Assembly: GCA_031556375.1 (NCBI GenBank)
Contig: JAVBTA010000004.1
Coordinates: 1-64,000, forward strand
DNA length: 64,000 bases
Source of the DNA: BNXB01 sp031556375
GTDB taxonomy: Bacteria; Bacteroidota; Bacteroidia; Bacteroidales; Azobacteroidaceae
Direction: 5' to 3'
Part shown: positions 17,143 to 27,273 of the stretch, piece after piece
How the letters are laid out: each line of letters opens with the position of its first letter
How positions within the stretch are numbered: position 1 is the first letter of the stretch
The notes under the pieces: generated by a model
The model's input: the letters and a program-made list of their open reading frames with translations, nothing else
What the model was told of the DNA's origin: nothing
Database searches by the model: none
Position numbers and translations under genes: made by a program

Positions 17143-18654
17143 ATGGCAAAAACATTTGTTTTTTTTATAGGAGGAACAGGAGCGCGGGTACTACGCTCAT
17201 TGACGATGCTTTTGGCTACGGGAGTTGAGGTCGCTGATACAATTGTCCCGATTATCATTGATTATGATGCCGACAATGCCGATTTAACCAGAGCAAAAGA
17301 AATAATTAGCCGATATCAAAAAATTCATCATGCGGTTTATTCGAAAATAGGTTCTTCTCACAATGAAAAAAATACATTTTTTTCTACAAAAATTCAAACT
17401 ATAGATGATGCTTCTAAAAAGAAAAATGGAGAATCAGATGGTAATAGATCTAACAATTTTTGTATCACTTTGTCTAATGAACAAACGACATTCGGACAAA
17501 AAATAGGATTCGATGATTTACCTCCGAAAACAAAAGATTTTCTTTCTTTATTATATGACAACTCGCCATCCAATAGGATTTCCACAGAATTAAACCTGAA
17601 TATTAAAGTCGGATTTAAAGGAAATCCGAATGTGGGTAGTGCTATATTCAATGAAATTATGGAGGATCCGGCAATTAAAGATAAGTTTATCGGCAGCTTT
17701 AATGAAGGAGATAAGGTGTATATTGTTGGCTCTATTTTTGGGGGAACCGGCTCCACAGGTATTCCACAGATTATTATGAAATGCAGGGATAAGAACAATA
17801 AAAACAAGCAACTTCAGGAAGCCCGAATAGGAGGATGTATTGTACTACCCTATTTTAAATTAGAAAATGGAGGAGACAAGAGCGCTATTGATAGCAGTGT
17901 TTTTATTTCAAAAACGAAAGCAGCTCTTCAATATTATAACAAGGAAATTAATTCAAAGGTAGACCGGTTATACTATGTGGGAACTACCCGGTTTGGGAAT
18001 GCAATTAATAATAATGATGGAGGAAAAGAACAGTCCAATGATGCCCATCTTATAGATATGATATCAGCAATGAGTGTCATTGACTTTATCTCTGCAGGTG
18101 AAACTGATGGTAAATATTTTGAATACTCGGTTCCGGATTGTCGTGGAGACATATTTGACTTAAGCCTTTTTGGTGGAGTAAATAATGATTTCCTCTACAG
18201 GTTGAACAGCTTTACCTACTTTTGGAAATATTATAAAACATTTATCAAAACAAATGGATTTAAAGGTTCTAATCTTGATAAGGATTTATTCAAAGGGGCG
18301 AACGTAGAATTCAACGAATTTATCAAAACTCTTGATGAATTTCTCCTGTATAATAGTAATAGCAGTAAACAGTATAGTTATGAGTCCTGGTTAAACGAGA
18401 TGGCAAACAATAAGTCAATGATATTCAAACCCTATCAATTAGAGAACTCTATTAATGATCTGCTAGTGGAATCCGAATTAATTAAAAACCAAAAGATATA
18501 TAACAACAGTCTGCTTTTTGGAAAAAATCAGATCGGAGGTTCGATGGACACTTATACTTCCAAAACAAAAAACAAAGCATGGGACAGTCAGACCAAGTTT
18601 ATTCTGGCATCTTCGATCGCTTGCAACGAAGTGGCCGAAAATAATCGTAAGTAA
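17143..18654 (+). CDS. Tubulin/FtsZ-like GTPase homologue (Tubulin_2-type)
   Basis: This 503-residue cytosolic protein starts with a nucleotide-binding strand and glycine loop (TFVFFIGGTGARVLRSLTMLL; GGTG at 10-13), followed by IVPIIIDYDADNADLTRA, like the early strands of FtsZ. The tubulin signature appears as VGSIFGGTGSTGIPQII with G200-G201-T202-G203-S204-T205-G206. The family pattern is GGTG[SAT]G, so one residue is extra. A linker helix and activation-type region follow (IGGCIVLPYFKLE, ALQYYNKEINS). I could not place a clear T7 catalytic loop. It is too long and too divergent for cell-division FtsZ. It resembles the FtsZ-like families that Makarova and Koonin predicted to remodel membranes (from memory). 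Confidence 0.72.
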   Translation: MAKTFVFFIGGTGARVLRSLTMLLATGVEVADTIVPIIIDYDADNADLTRAKEIISRYQKIHHAVYSKIGSSHNEKNTFFSTKIQTIDDASKKKNGESDGNRSNNFCITLSNEQTTFGQKIGFDDLPPKTKDFLSLLYDNSPSNRISTELNLNIKVGFKGNPNVGSAIFNEIMEDPAIKDKFIGSFNEGDKVYIVGSIFGGTGSTGIPQIIMKCRDKNNKNKQLQEARIGGCIVLPYFKLENGGDKSAIDSSVFISKTKAALQYYNKEINSKVDRLYYVGTTRFGNAINNNDGGKEQSNDAHLIDMISAMSVIDFISAGETDGKYFEYSVPDCRGDIFDLSLFGGVNNDFLYRLNSFTYFWKYYKTFIKTNGFKGSNLDKDLFKGANVEFNEFIKTLDEFLLYNSNSSKQYSYESWLNEMANNKSMIFKPYQLENSINDLLVESELIKNQKIYNNSLLFGKNQIGGSMDTYTSKTKNKAWDSQTKFILASSIACNEVAENNRK

Positions 18655-18676
18655 CTAATCCTGAAAAGATAATAAT

Positions 18677-21600
18677 ATGAGTTATATATTTAGAATTTAT
18701 GAAAGTAACCAGGGAGACAACTCAGATAAACTAGGTTGGATCAGTGTAAATGACGGTTATAGCGATGGGGTCATCTCAGGAAGGATTAAAGATGAAAATG
18801 CAAGTGGAAAAATAGGCACTTCTATCCCGACTCCTTTAGCCCGACTCTACTTGTTTAATACAGCATTTAACATTGCCAATATAGAAAAATCCGGTAATAT
18901 CTCCGATAGCTATAAGGAATTGGTTTCCGATTGTTTGGATTTATTACAGTTTTTGTATGAAAAAGGGAAATCAAGAGATTTGGAGATTATTGAATGGAAT
19001 ATCAATACCGAGATTCCAAAACTTCTTCAAAGTAAAAAACAAGAGCATCAATTACTAGCACAATCTCTTAATATCGCTTTTGGACAAACCTCCGTGGAAA
19101 ATGGGCCTAAAACGCCATTTTCTGCACTAACGAAAATATTCATATTCAAATATAAATACGTCAAAAATGACAGAAAAGAGGAAATCATTCTGGGAGGAAC
19201 ATCTCCGTTTACAATGGTATTCACATCTCCTAACCTGAAAAGGGAGATTGCTGAGAATGAAATTACAAATCTCTTCACCGACAATGAAGGAAATCGGTTA
19301 TTCGCTTCAAATTCGAGGTATTACCGCATGATTGATGGCAGGGGAGAAGAATTTAAAAGATACTTGTGGCGTTACCGGTATCAGTTTCTGAAAGAAAACT
19401 ATATTGAGAAAGTGCTAAATAGCAATCCTCCGTTCAGAACTTTTTTGAAAGATAACCTCGAGGAATATTATGATGGTTATACCGAAAATGGGGTAAAAAT
19501 AAGGGATGAAGAAAGACCCCATTTCGATAAGTATTATGCAACCATTCAATATCAGGACGTTGTCCCAGTTATTTATGACGGAATGCCATTGTTTTATGAC
19601 AATGCTCCGGTAACCATAAACGGAAGTGAATTTATCTTAAAGGACTGTAGTGATCGGTATAAGCAAATTCCCGGCTACGGAGACTTCGGAGCTCCACTGG
19701 CCCTCTGTAAAGGAACACATGGATATAATTACCTGAAAGCCGGACAACCCTGGGATTCCAAAACAATAGTTATAGATCCCAAAAACACACCTCTACCAAA
19801 GAGAATGCTACCCGCACCAGGAACTGCGAGTGATTCCGAACTGAATTATCCTTTTGTTACTATTGGTGATTTTCTGGAAGAAATTCTTGTGGAAATTGGC
19901 TATGAAATTGATTCCAAGCATTTTTTTTCTATAACTCTTAATGGTAAATATTATTTATTACCCGTAAAGAAAGACTTCTTTATTTTTTATAGTCGTGACC
20001 AATTAAAAAAAATGCTGGAAACAAAATATGATGAACGGGAAAACTCGGTTTCTGTCACTCTCAACATTCCTATTTCGGGAGGGACACTCCCTTTCAAGCG
20101 AGAATATAAAAAAGACACATCTTACCCGATTATAAACCTGGCAGGTGAGGAAGCCGGATTTGGGATGGCTGTTTCTCCATTCTATAAGTTAGACAGTGAG
20201 GGCGGAAACTGTATATATGATGTTCAATTATATGTAAAGCCGGCAAATCAGGTGAAAGATATCTGTTTGTCATTTTATGACATTGATAAATTAGCTATGG
20301 GAGAAGATACCGAAACAAAACGGGTTGAACGGACTGAATATAATAAAAACCATTCATACTATTACTCACTTAACAAACCTTTCGATCTGATTGTGGCTAA
20401 TTTTATTATAAACAATTCCGGAAGTGAAGTTTCTCATAGCGTTTTAATTATTCCGGAATTTGAAAAAAAAGGATTCGGGGGTAAAGATTTTATCTTTGGG
20501 ATTGACTTCGGGACTTCAAATACGCATATTGCATACACCAATGATGATGGTCAAACCATAAATTCTTTCCGGATTTCTGAAGAAGCGAAAGAGCGACAAG
20601 TCGTAACATTACATACGAAACCTGACAAAACAGGTGACTTTCAATGGTTTTATCGAGAATTTGTACCCGTAGACGCAACATATCCTATCAAAACCGCAAC
20701 GCTAGAAAAACGAGGATTTAAAGTAGTTTCTGGGCAGAATTTATTTTCACAGATTAATATTGGATATTTGATTGAAGGTGAAAAATTTGCCCTGAATGAT
20801 TGCTATAATTACGAAACGGATTTAAAGTGGGCTTGCCAGAATGATGTCACAAATGATGTCGCTAAAAAACGAATCAAGGCTTTTTGTGATCAGACCATAC
20901 TGGCTATCAGAAATAAAATGGTATTGAACGAAGGAAATCCATCTACGATTAAACTGGTTTGCTTTTTCCCAAATAATATGATGGATGATCCGAAAAAAAT
21001 ATTTAAAGATGCATGGATTGACTCAGTGAAAAGGATTTTAGAAGATTTTAATGTAATCAAAGAGTTTTCGGAAAACGGATGTCTAAAAGAGGAATATGAG
21101 GATGTCGTTCCATATTATGCCTTGGTAAAGAATCAGACAATTCAAAGTACTCAGAACACTTTGAATATTGATATTGGAGGCGGTACCACAGATATTTTTT
21201 ATTATGCAAATGAAATGAAAAGAGGGTTCCGGATGTCTGCATTGTTCGCTGGGAACGATATTTGGGGTGATGGTGTGTTAGGTTTGCATCACAAGGAAAA
21301 TGGATTTATGCTTTTAGGTAAAGACGAAATTGAAAAAAGAAAACCCCGGATTGAAGAGATGACTTATAATCGCTATCTGGATTATTATAAATTTACGAAA
21401 AACTCTCACGATTTAGTCAGCTTCTTCTTTAAATATGATGACGCATTCGGTTTCTCTGATATTATCAGATCAAATATCGGACTAAGAACTCTTCTTCTGA
21501 TCCATTATTCATCAATTATTTATTACATATGCAATGTCTTAAAAAAGAAAAACATCAGTGTTCCTTCTGCTATAACCTTTACAGGAAAAGGAAGCGAGTA

Positions 21601-22183
21601 TATCAAACTGATTTCTACAGATAATTCGACAATTACAAACCTCACCCGCTCTTTGTTCTGTGCATTTATGGGACAAGAGAGTAACAGTGTCAGCGTGAAG
21701 TTTGTTGACCGACCTAAAGAATTAACAGCAGAAGGAGGAGTCCTGAGATATTGCACCTCTTATAGTCAGGTCGTTTTTGATAAAAATAATGAAAACTGTG
21801 AGGAAATTTCCGTATCAGGAACAAAAACGGATTCAAAAAACGAATACAAACATGGAGACGTGACTGTTCTGAATACAGAGTTGATGAAAGATGTTCTTGA
21901 TAATTTTGAAAATTTTATAACTCTATTGTTTAATACAAAAGAAATAAAATCTTCATTGGTCAGAACATTCAATTTCTCAGAAACAGACACCATAAATATC
22001 CGACAGATAATGAAATCTGCAGAACAGAGCTACAAAGAATCTTGCAACTGGTATCAGGCACAGCACAAGAAAGAGGCCTCCGTGCTCATTGAAGATTCGA
22101 AAGAAACCTTGTTCTTCCTGACTCTTAAAGATGCTATTTTTCAATTATCCAGAGATGTTGCAAAAGAGATAATTAAAAGATAA
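18677..22183 (+). CDS. Large protein with C-terminal actin/Hsp70-like ATPase module
   Basis: This 1168-residue protein has no signal peptide. Residues 1-600 are of unknown fold. The C-terminal half carries all three motifs of the actin/Hsp70/sugar-kinase ATPases: phosphate 1 at IFGIDFGTSNTHIAY (D610-F-G-T-S-N), phosphate 2 at NIDIGGGTTDIFYY (D832-I-G-G-G-T-T-D) and the adenosine motif ITFTGKGSEYIKLI (T969-G-K-G). It should therefore bind and hydrolyse ATP in the cytosol. SrfB-type virulence-associated proteins have a comparable size and module and are an alternative family name. It directly follows the tubulin-like gene (22 bases), so the operon pairs both cytoskeletal NTPase folds. Confidence 0.78.
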   Translation: MSYIFRIYESNQGDNSDKLGWISVNDGYSDGVISGRIKDENASGKIGTSIPTPLARLYLFNTAFNIANIEKSGNISDSYKELVSDCLDLLQFLYEKGKSRDLEIIEWNINTEIPKLLQSKKQEHQLLAQSLNIAFGQTSVENGPKTPFSALTKIFIFKYKYVKNDRKEEIILGGTSPFTMVFTSPNLKREIAENEITNLFTDNEGNRLFASNSRYYRMIDGRGEEFKRYLWRYRYQFLKENYIEKVLNSNPPFRTFLKDNLEEYYDGYTENGVKIRDEERPHFDKYYATIQYQDVVPVIYDGMPLFYDNAPVTINGSEFILKDCSDRYKQIPGYGDFGAPLALCKGTHGYNYLKAGQPWDSKTIVIDPKNTPLPKRMLPAPGTASDSELNYPFVTIGDFLEEILVEIGYEIDSKHFFSITLNGKYYLLPVKKDFFIFYSRDQLKKMLETKYDERENSVSVTLNIPISGGTLPFKREYKKDTSYPIINLAGEEAGFGMAVSPFYKLDSEGGNCIYDVQLYVKPANQVKDICLSFYDIDKLAMGEDTETKRVERTEYNKNHSYYYSLNKPFDLIVANFIINNSGSEVSHSVLIIPEFEKKGFGGKDFIFGIDFGTSNTHIAYTNDDGQTINSFRISEEAKERQVVTLHTKPDKTGDFQWFYREFVPVDATYPIKTATLEKRGFKVVSGQNLFSQINIGYLIEGEKFALNDCYNYETDLKWACQNDVTNDVAKKRIKAFCDQTILAIRNKMVLNEGNPSTIKLVCFFPNNMMDDPKKIFKDAWIDSVKRILEDFNVIKEFSENGCLKEEYEDVVPYYALVKNQTIQSTQNTLNIDIGGGTTDIFYYANEMKRGFRMSALFAGNDIWGDGVLGLHHKENGFMLLGKDEIEKRKPRIEEMTYNRYLDYYKFTKNSHDLVSFFFKYDDAFGFSDIIRSNIGLRTLLLIHYSSIIYYICNVLKKKNISVPSAITFTGKGSEYIKLISTDNSTITNLTRSLFCAFMGQESNSVSVKFVDRPKELTAEGGVLRYCTSYSQVVFDKNNENCEEISVSGTKTDSKNEYKHGDVTVLNTELMKDVLDNFENFITLLFNTKEIKSSLVRTFNFSETDTINIRQIMKSAEQSYKESCNWYQAQHKKEASVLIEDSKETLFFLTLKDAIFQLSRDVAKEIIKR

Positions 22184-22240
22184 ATCAATTCAGATTTTAA
22201 AAAGAAAAATTTAACTACTTAAAAAATCAATAAAATCATA

Positions 22241-22942
22241 ATGAGAAAATACCTCATATTTTTAATATTCCTTCCGGCTTACACAAACCTGTTCGCTCAG
22301 GAAGCCGGGGATATTACCAGAGACTCGGGATGGAGTGCGCTAGGAACAATGCAAATCATAATCGACATCCTGATTATTGCGGCGATTGTTTTCTTATATA
22401 TCAGACAGAAAAAGATACTGGAGAAAAACGATTCGGAAAATCTATTGCTGGACATGAAAAGTGATATAAAAAACAACTACAAAGACACAAATAAAATACT
22501 GGATGAGGTAATCGTTAGATTGGATAAACTGGAGAACTCTTGTGATAAAGATATATATACTACCGTCCTGAAAGAAAAAAGTACAGACCAAATATCTAAT
22601 CAAAAATTATCTACCCTTACATTTTCTCCCCAAAAGTATTATGGCAATTACAACGAACATTACAACGGATTTCTTGCTGATAAAATTACACTAGAGAACA
22701 CCGGGAAATGTTTTGTGTTGACACAAACCGGAGAAAAGACAGCCACATTTGAACTTTGTAAGGTCAACGGAAATTATCATGAACACGTCATGGCGTGGGA
22801 CTACAGGATCTTTCCTCTTTGCGAATGCATCGAAGGTTCTATTGAAGATGACATGGAAATCGAACATATTACTCCAGGGGAACTGGAGCTAAATAATGGC
22901 ATCTGGATGATGAAAAATAAGGCTAAAATAAGAATTAAATAA
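22241..22942 (+). CDS. Signal-peptide protein with one membrane segment and coiled coil
   Basis: This 233-residue protein has a cleavable-looking signal (ends LFAQ at residue 20), a short periplasmic stretch, one membrane segment (about 37-54) and then a basic, charged helix (residues 55-110), placing the C-terminal domain in the cytosol. That domain (LTFSPQKYYGNYNEHYNGF, then GEKTATFELCKVNGNYHEHV) alternates strands. I recognise no family. It would connect the cytosolic NTPases to the envelope. The next gene follows two bases later. Confidence 0.72.
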   Translation: MRKYLIFLIFLPAYTNLFAQEAGDITRDSGWSALGTMQIIIDILIIAAIVFLYIRQKKILEKNDSENLLLDMKSDIKNNYKDTNKILDEVIVRLDKLENSCDKDIYTTVLKEKSTDQISNQKLSTLTFSPQKYYGNYNEHYNGFLADKITLENTGKCFVLTQTGEKTATFELCKVNGNYHEHVMAWDYRIFPLCECIEGSIEDDMEIEHITPGELELNNGIWMMKNKAKIRIK

Positions 22943-22944
22943 CC

Positions 22945-24474
22945 ATGAACGAAAAGGTTTGGAATAGTAATCTGGTAAACGAAATCCGGCGATTAGCAAT
23001 CAAGAATGTTTGTGTGTATGACCAAAAGAGAAATACATTTCATTTACCAGAACTGCAAACTACAAAAAGTGACGATGCTACTATTTTTATAAAATACAAG
23101 GAAATAACGGATTCTGACAAAGAAACTCAGGAAGCTAATTTCAGTTATTTTGTCCGGGAAGTTCTGAAAGGAACCAAATTATCAGCGAATAGTAAAAAAA
23201 TAGAATCTTCCATATCCGACTTCCCCGCATTACAACATATTGTACTTTGTGAAGAAGGAAACCGGAGGACTGAATTATTATGTATTGGCAATGAGGATTT
23301 TGTCGTTTTAGATACAAATAGAAGCGGAATAATTCCGGATGACAGACTGAGAAGTATTACGCGACCATGGAATATTGGCGAGCTTATTAAATTTGATATA
23401 TTTCGGAATGGTGCTAAATATTGCCCAGAAGGACTTCAGAATGAATTTCAGTATGTATTTGTATCAAAAAAGATAACTTCGATAGAATTATTATCGCCTT
23501 CTGAAATCCATAAAATTATAGACTTGAAATTTATTCCTGCAAAATTTCGCGAAATCCCGAACAATAGGGATATCAAAGAAACAATGGAATATCTCGACAC
23601 CCTCAACACTGACCAGATCAATGAAAAATATAAAGAATGCCTTGTGTATGTAGGCCGATTTGGAGTCAGCTCATATACAGTAAATCTACTTATCGAAGTT
23701 AAAAGACGGGTGCGAAATACCAATTATACTTACGATGTTGATGATTGGATCGAAAATATTTCCGAATCACAGAAAACGGATATAGAAAACAGAATACGGA
23801 AACAGAAAGAAAGCGAAGTCATTAAGCTGCAAAATGATTATACAAAATCTCTGAAAAACAAATTGCAACAAGGGCGTTTCCTCCTTATATTTAAACGATC
23901 CGGATACTATACAAAGCAGGCGGAAAAAGAGCTGAAAGGTATTAGTGATGCTTTGGAACAATTGGCTAAGGAAGGGTATTGTGTAAAAGACTGGGCTCAA
24001 AGTCAAAAGAATGATTACCTTAAAAAACATGAAGCAAGTAAAAGAGGGAATCTCATAACTGGACTTAAATTCATGGGAATCACTGCTGCTATCATCCTTG
24101 CTACTGTCGTTTTTCTACAGACAAAAAACGGCATAATATCTTTTAATTCAGCAATAAAACAAGCGGATCTTCTAAAAGACGAGAAGAAATACACTGAAGC
24201 AAAAGATACCTATACCCAGGCTTATCTTGACTTTAAACCGAGGCTCATGTCACTGACAGTTAAATTTAAATACAATTCCCGCATGGATGATGTGGAAAAA
24301 GCTATTGATGAAGATGTAAAATTGGGAATAGAAACAATTAATACATTATTGAAAGCAGATAAGGGGATATTCAAGAATGAATCTAAGGAATTGTTATTCA
24401 AACTATTAGATCTCCGCCCGACAAATAAAGCCCTGTTGGAACTAAAAGAAAAATGGTTAAAACAACCTAATTAA
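22945..24474 (+). CDS. Inner-membrane protein with large cytosolic domain and TPR-like tail
   Basis: This 509-residue protein lacks a signal peptide. Residues 1-370 look cytosolic (mixed strands and helices, then a charged helical stretch near 270-350). One membrane segment follows (about 374-392, GITAAIILATVVFL), leaving about 115 residues outside that resemble a TPR pair (FNSAIKQADLLKDEKKYTEA, then KDTYTQAYLDFKP). It could pass a signal from the cytosolic NTPases to the periplasmic TPR protein encoded next. No enzyme motif is visible. Confidence 0.72.
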   Translation: MNEKVWNSNLVNEIRRLAIKNVCVYDQKRNTFHLPELQTTKSDDATIFIKYKEITDSDKETQEANFSYFVREVLKGTKLSANSKKIESSISDFPALQHIVLCEEGNRRTELLCIGNEDFVVLDTNRSGIIPDDRLRSITRPWNIGELIKFDIFRNGAKYCPEGLQNEFQYVFVSKKITSIELLSPSEIHKIIDLKFIPAKFREIPNNRDIKETMEYLDTLNTDQINEKYKECLVYVGRFGVSSYTVNLLIEVKRRVRNTNYTYDVDDWIENISESQKTDIENRIRKQKESEVIKLQNDYTKSLKNKLQQGRFLLIFKRSGYYTKQAEKELKGISDALEQLAKEGYCVKDWAQSQKNDYLKKHEASKRGNLITGLKFMGITAAIILATVVFLQTKNGIISFNSAIKQADLLKDEKKYTEAKDTYTQAYLDFKPRLMSLTVKFKYNSRMDDVEKAIDEDVKLGIETINTLLKADKGIFKNESKELLFKLLDLRPTNKALLELKEKWLKQPN

Positions 24475-24528
24475 CAGCTTAATAACTCATCATAAGTAAA
24501 AATACATATTAAAACTTATTATTTGAAC

Positions 24529-26298
24529 ATGAAAAAATATCTGTTACTATTATTTCTGACAATCATTTGTGTTACAACAGCATATTCCCAAGAGGATTAT
24601 TTAAGAAAAGGAAATCAGTGTTACACTGCAGGGAAATATTCGGATGCAATTGATAATTATGCAGCGACATTAGCCTTGATGAAAAACAAAGGGGTAAAAG
24701 AGTCTTCCATGGAATATAGTGCTGTTCAGAAAAAGGTACTACATGCAAAGCAATGCATTGAATTATGGACTGCTGCTGATAATTCATACAAACGTGCTCA
24801 GACAGTAAACGATTACAAATCCTGCAAATCACTGTATCAAAAAGTTTTATCGTACAACAAATCAGATTATTCTGCTGCAAAGAAAATTCAGGAATGTGAC
24901 GAGCAAATAGAACAGATTAACAATCGGGAAAGAGATGATAATCTTTGGAGAGAAGTAACGAGGATAAATACTAAAAATTCCTATCAGAATTATTTGGCGA
25001 ATTTTCCAAAAGGAATACACGCTAAAGATGCGGATAAGAATATAAAAACAATGGATGAAGAGGATCTGTGGAGAAAAACAATGCAATCAGGAACGGAAGA
25101 TGCATATAACGAATATTTAAATAGTTCAAAATTGAAATTATATATTTCCCAGGCGGAACAGGAATTAGGTAAAATCAAAGATAATCAACTCTGGAATGCG
25201 ATTTCAGGTAGTACTAATATCCAGGATTTCTATATCTACCTCAATAATAGTAAGAATTTATACAAGCAACACCAGGATGAGGCCAATGCAAAGGTTTATA
25301 CTTTATTAGCCCAGGAAGCCTCAGAATCAGGCAATATCGATCAGGTAGTCGAAAATCTGGATAAAGCAATTGCTTTGGGAGTAAAATTAGATGATCAAAC
25401 GTTTGATACCTATCAGGCAGCTAAAGAACAACAAGATTATAATAACTTAAAAAAAGAACCCAACCTGATAAATACAGGTAACTTTGTCAAGAGTTACCCT
25501 AATAGTCGTTTCTATGGAGAGGTTTCTGACATGTATGGTAAACTTCTGAGTGATTCATTTACAACGAAATCTACTTTGTCTGATTTTGATAATGCACTTT
25601 CATATGCTCAAGGGAAAAGTGCACGTGAATACATTAACAACAAGATCTCGTATATAAAGAAACAACAAAAACAATATGCCTCTGATCTTAGGCAACGACA
25701 GATGGGATATTCTTCATGGTGGGATGGTAGAGTCAAGTTAGGACTCGGTATAGAATATGAAGTAATGGAAAGTGATGTAATCAGCCCACTTTTAAACCTT
25801 AACTTTGGTCGGCATACAGATTTATTCAACGCTTCTATCGGAGTACAATACTCGTATCTGACCGATTGGGATCTTAATTTTGCTTCTGATCAATCTTCTG
25901 ACCTTATCTGGGTGTCAGATCCTACTTTTAAAATGCAACAATTGAATTTTCCATTATTGCTAAAATTTAATCTATTCGGGAATTCTAACACTAAGTTCTT
26001 TGTATCTTTTGGAGCCAGCTTTAATTGTAACCTAAGCGCCAAATATTGTTTCACAAATGATGATATGGAAAGTGTTGAAGTAGATAATGATAAATTTATT
26101 AATAAAACTAATATCTCAGGAATAGCTCAACTTGGCATTGGTGGTAAGTATTGTGATTTTTCTATTTACTACAAACATCATATTACATCTCCACTCAACA
26201 AAGATTACATAAATACATCTGGGGAAACTTTTTTGACGGACAAACTGGATGAAAAAGGACGCATCGGAGTTTCACTAAAATTTTATATTCCTTTATAA
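24529..26298 (+). CDS. TPR-containing outer-membrane beta-barrel protein
   Basis: I start this 589-residue protein at the ATG at 24529 rather than a TTG two codons earlier, since it gives a clean signal peptide (MKKYLLLLFLTIICVTTAYS). Residues 25-390 are helical and repeat-like (TPR: DYLRKGNQCYTAGKYSDAIDN; later units such as ENLDKAIALG). The C-terminal 180 residues alternate polar and hydrophobic positions and end in a barrel-like last strand (RIGVSLKFYIPL), as in small Bacteroidetes outer-membrane proteins. It is the likely outer-membrane end of the operon's system. Confidence 0.78.
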   Translation: MKKYLLLLFLTIICVTTAYSQEDYLRKGNQCYTAGKYSDAIDNYAATLALMKNKGVKESSMEYSAVQKKVLHAKQCIELWTAADNSYKRAQTVNDYKSCKSLYQKVLSYNKSDYSAAKKIQECDEQIEQINNRERDDNLWREVTRINTKNSYQNYLANFPKGIHAKDADKNIKTMDEEDLWRKTMQSGTEDAYNEYLNSSKLKLYISQAEQELGKIKDNQLWNAISGSTNIQDFYIYLNNSKNLYKQHQDEANAKVYTLLAQEASESGNIDQVVENLDKAIALGVKLDDQTFDTYQAAKEQQDYNNLKKEPNLINTGNFVKSYPNSRFYGEVSDMYGKLLSDSFTTKSTLSDFDNALSYAQGKSAREYINNKISYIKKQQKQYASDLRQRQMGYSSWWDGRVKLGLGIEYEVMESDVISPLLNLNFGRHTDLFNASIGVQYSYLTDWDLNFASDQSSDLIWVSDPTFKMQQLNFPLLLKFNLFGNSNTKFFVSFGASFNCNLSAKYCFTNDDMESVEVDNDKFINKTNISGIAQLGIGGKYCDFSIYYKHHITSPLNKDYINTSGETFLTDKLDEKGRIGVSLKFYIPL

Positions 26299-26313
26299 TA
26301 AACCGAAAACGAG

Positions 26314-27273
26314 ATGAAACACCTCACTCTTATTCTCATCATCATTTTACTGATCGGTTGTAAAAAAGAACAAACGTCTCAACCGGAAACCAATCAGCCT
26401 GCAGATCTGTCGGTCGAAAGATTCTCTATAGATACGGTTAAAGTCCCTGCTACACAACTGAAAGATATTCATTTTACTATTGATGAATCTATTTATCCTG
26501 AATTAAAAGGTCTGGAAGACGAATCTTTTCAAAATGAGATGAATGAATTGTTCCGTAGTAAATTTGACTCATATGTAAGCTCGTCCAAAGATGAGGCTAA
26601 ATCATTTGCTGAATCATACCAGAAAACTATAGATGAGGAAGGTATTGACGATCCGATGTGGAAAGAAAGTCTTTCAATGAGTGGAACTGTAAGGAGTTCA
26701 TTTGAAATACTGAAAAATGATAGTGATATTCTCTCTATCGTTCAATATTTTGTGATAGAAGGAGTCGGTGGTGGAAACAATTGGGATCCTTCATCCTCAA
26801 TTGTGACTTGTGATCTGAAAAACAAAAAGATCCTGAACAGCTATGATCTGAATATGTCTTTAGACAAATTGGGACTGATCAACTTAAGAATAAAGTTATA
26901 TTTCGATTCACTGTTCCCGGATGAGAAAGGTGCAATTAATTACCCTTTAGTTAATGAGTCTGGATTTAAGAAGCTAGATTTTGGTATTCAGGGTGATAGT
27001 GTTGTCTTAGCAATCAAAGCTTATCCATATTCCCATGCATCTCTTGCTACATACATTATTCCTATTGACAGATGGAGGACAGATGATGCAATCATCGGGG
27101 AAAATGAAAACCTGGATGACTTCATTTACAAATTTTGTACTGATAAAAAATTTCAACTTTCCAGAGTCAATTTTCCTGTTGGTGATTGGTTAATGTTTAT
27201 TGAAGGCCCCTGTCCGGAAAACGATTCTAATTATATAGAAACTCCGGATGGATGTTTAAAAAAACACTTATGA
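26314..27273 (+). CDS. RsiV/DUF3298-like lipoprotein, apparently interrupted by a frame change
   Basis: This protein has a lipoprotein signal (LLIGCKK) and a domain resembling DUF3298/RsiV-type periplasmic modules (DIHFTIDESIYPEL, ILSIVQYFVIEGVGGGNNWDP, SSIVTCDLKNKKIL, SVVLAIKAYPYSHASLATYIIPID). The frame stops at 27271-27273 just after the run A7 (27258-27264), which sits in register as a slippery A_AAA_AAA heptamer. A -1 shift there continues into the frame to 27482 and gives a single 389-residue lipoprotein. Programmed shifting, transcriptional slippage, mutation or a sequencing error are all possible. Confidence 0.7.
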   Translation: MKHLTLILIIILLIGCKKEQTSQPETNQPADLSVERFSIDTVKVPATQLKDIHFTIDESIYPELKGLEDESFQNEMNELFRSKFDSYVSSSKDEAKSFAESYQKTIDEEGIDDPMWKESLSMSGTVRSSFEILKNDSDILSIVQYFVIEGVGGGNNWDPSSSIVTCDLKNKKILNSYDLNMSLDKLGLINLRIKLYFDSLFPDEKGAINYPLVNESGFKKLDFGIQGDSVVLAIKAYPYSHASLATYIIPIDRWRTDDAIIGENENLDDFIYKFCTDKKFQLSRVNFPVGDWLMFIEGPCPENDSNYIETPDGCLKKHL

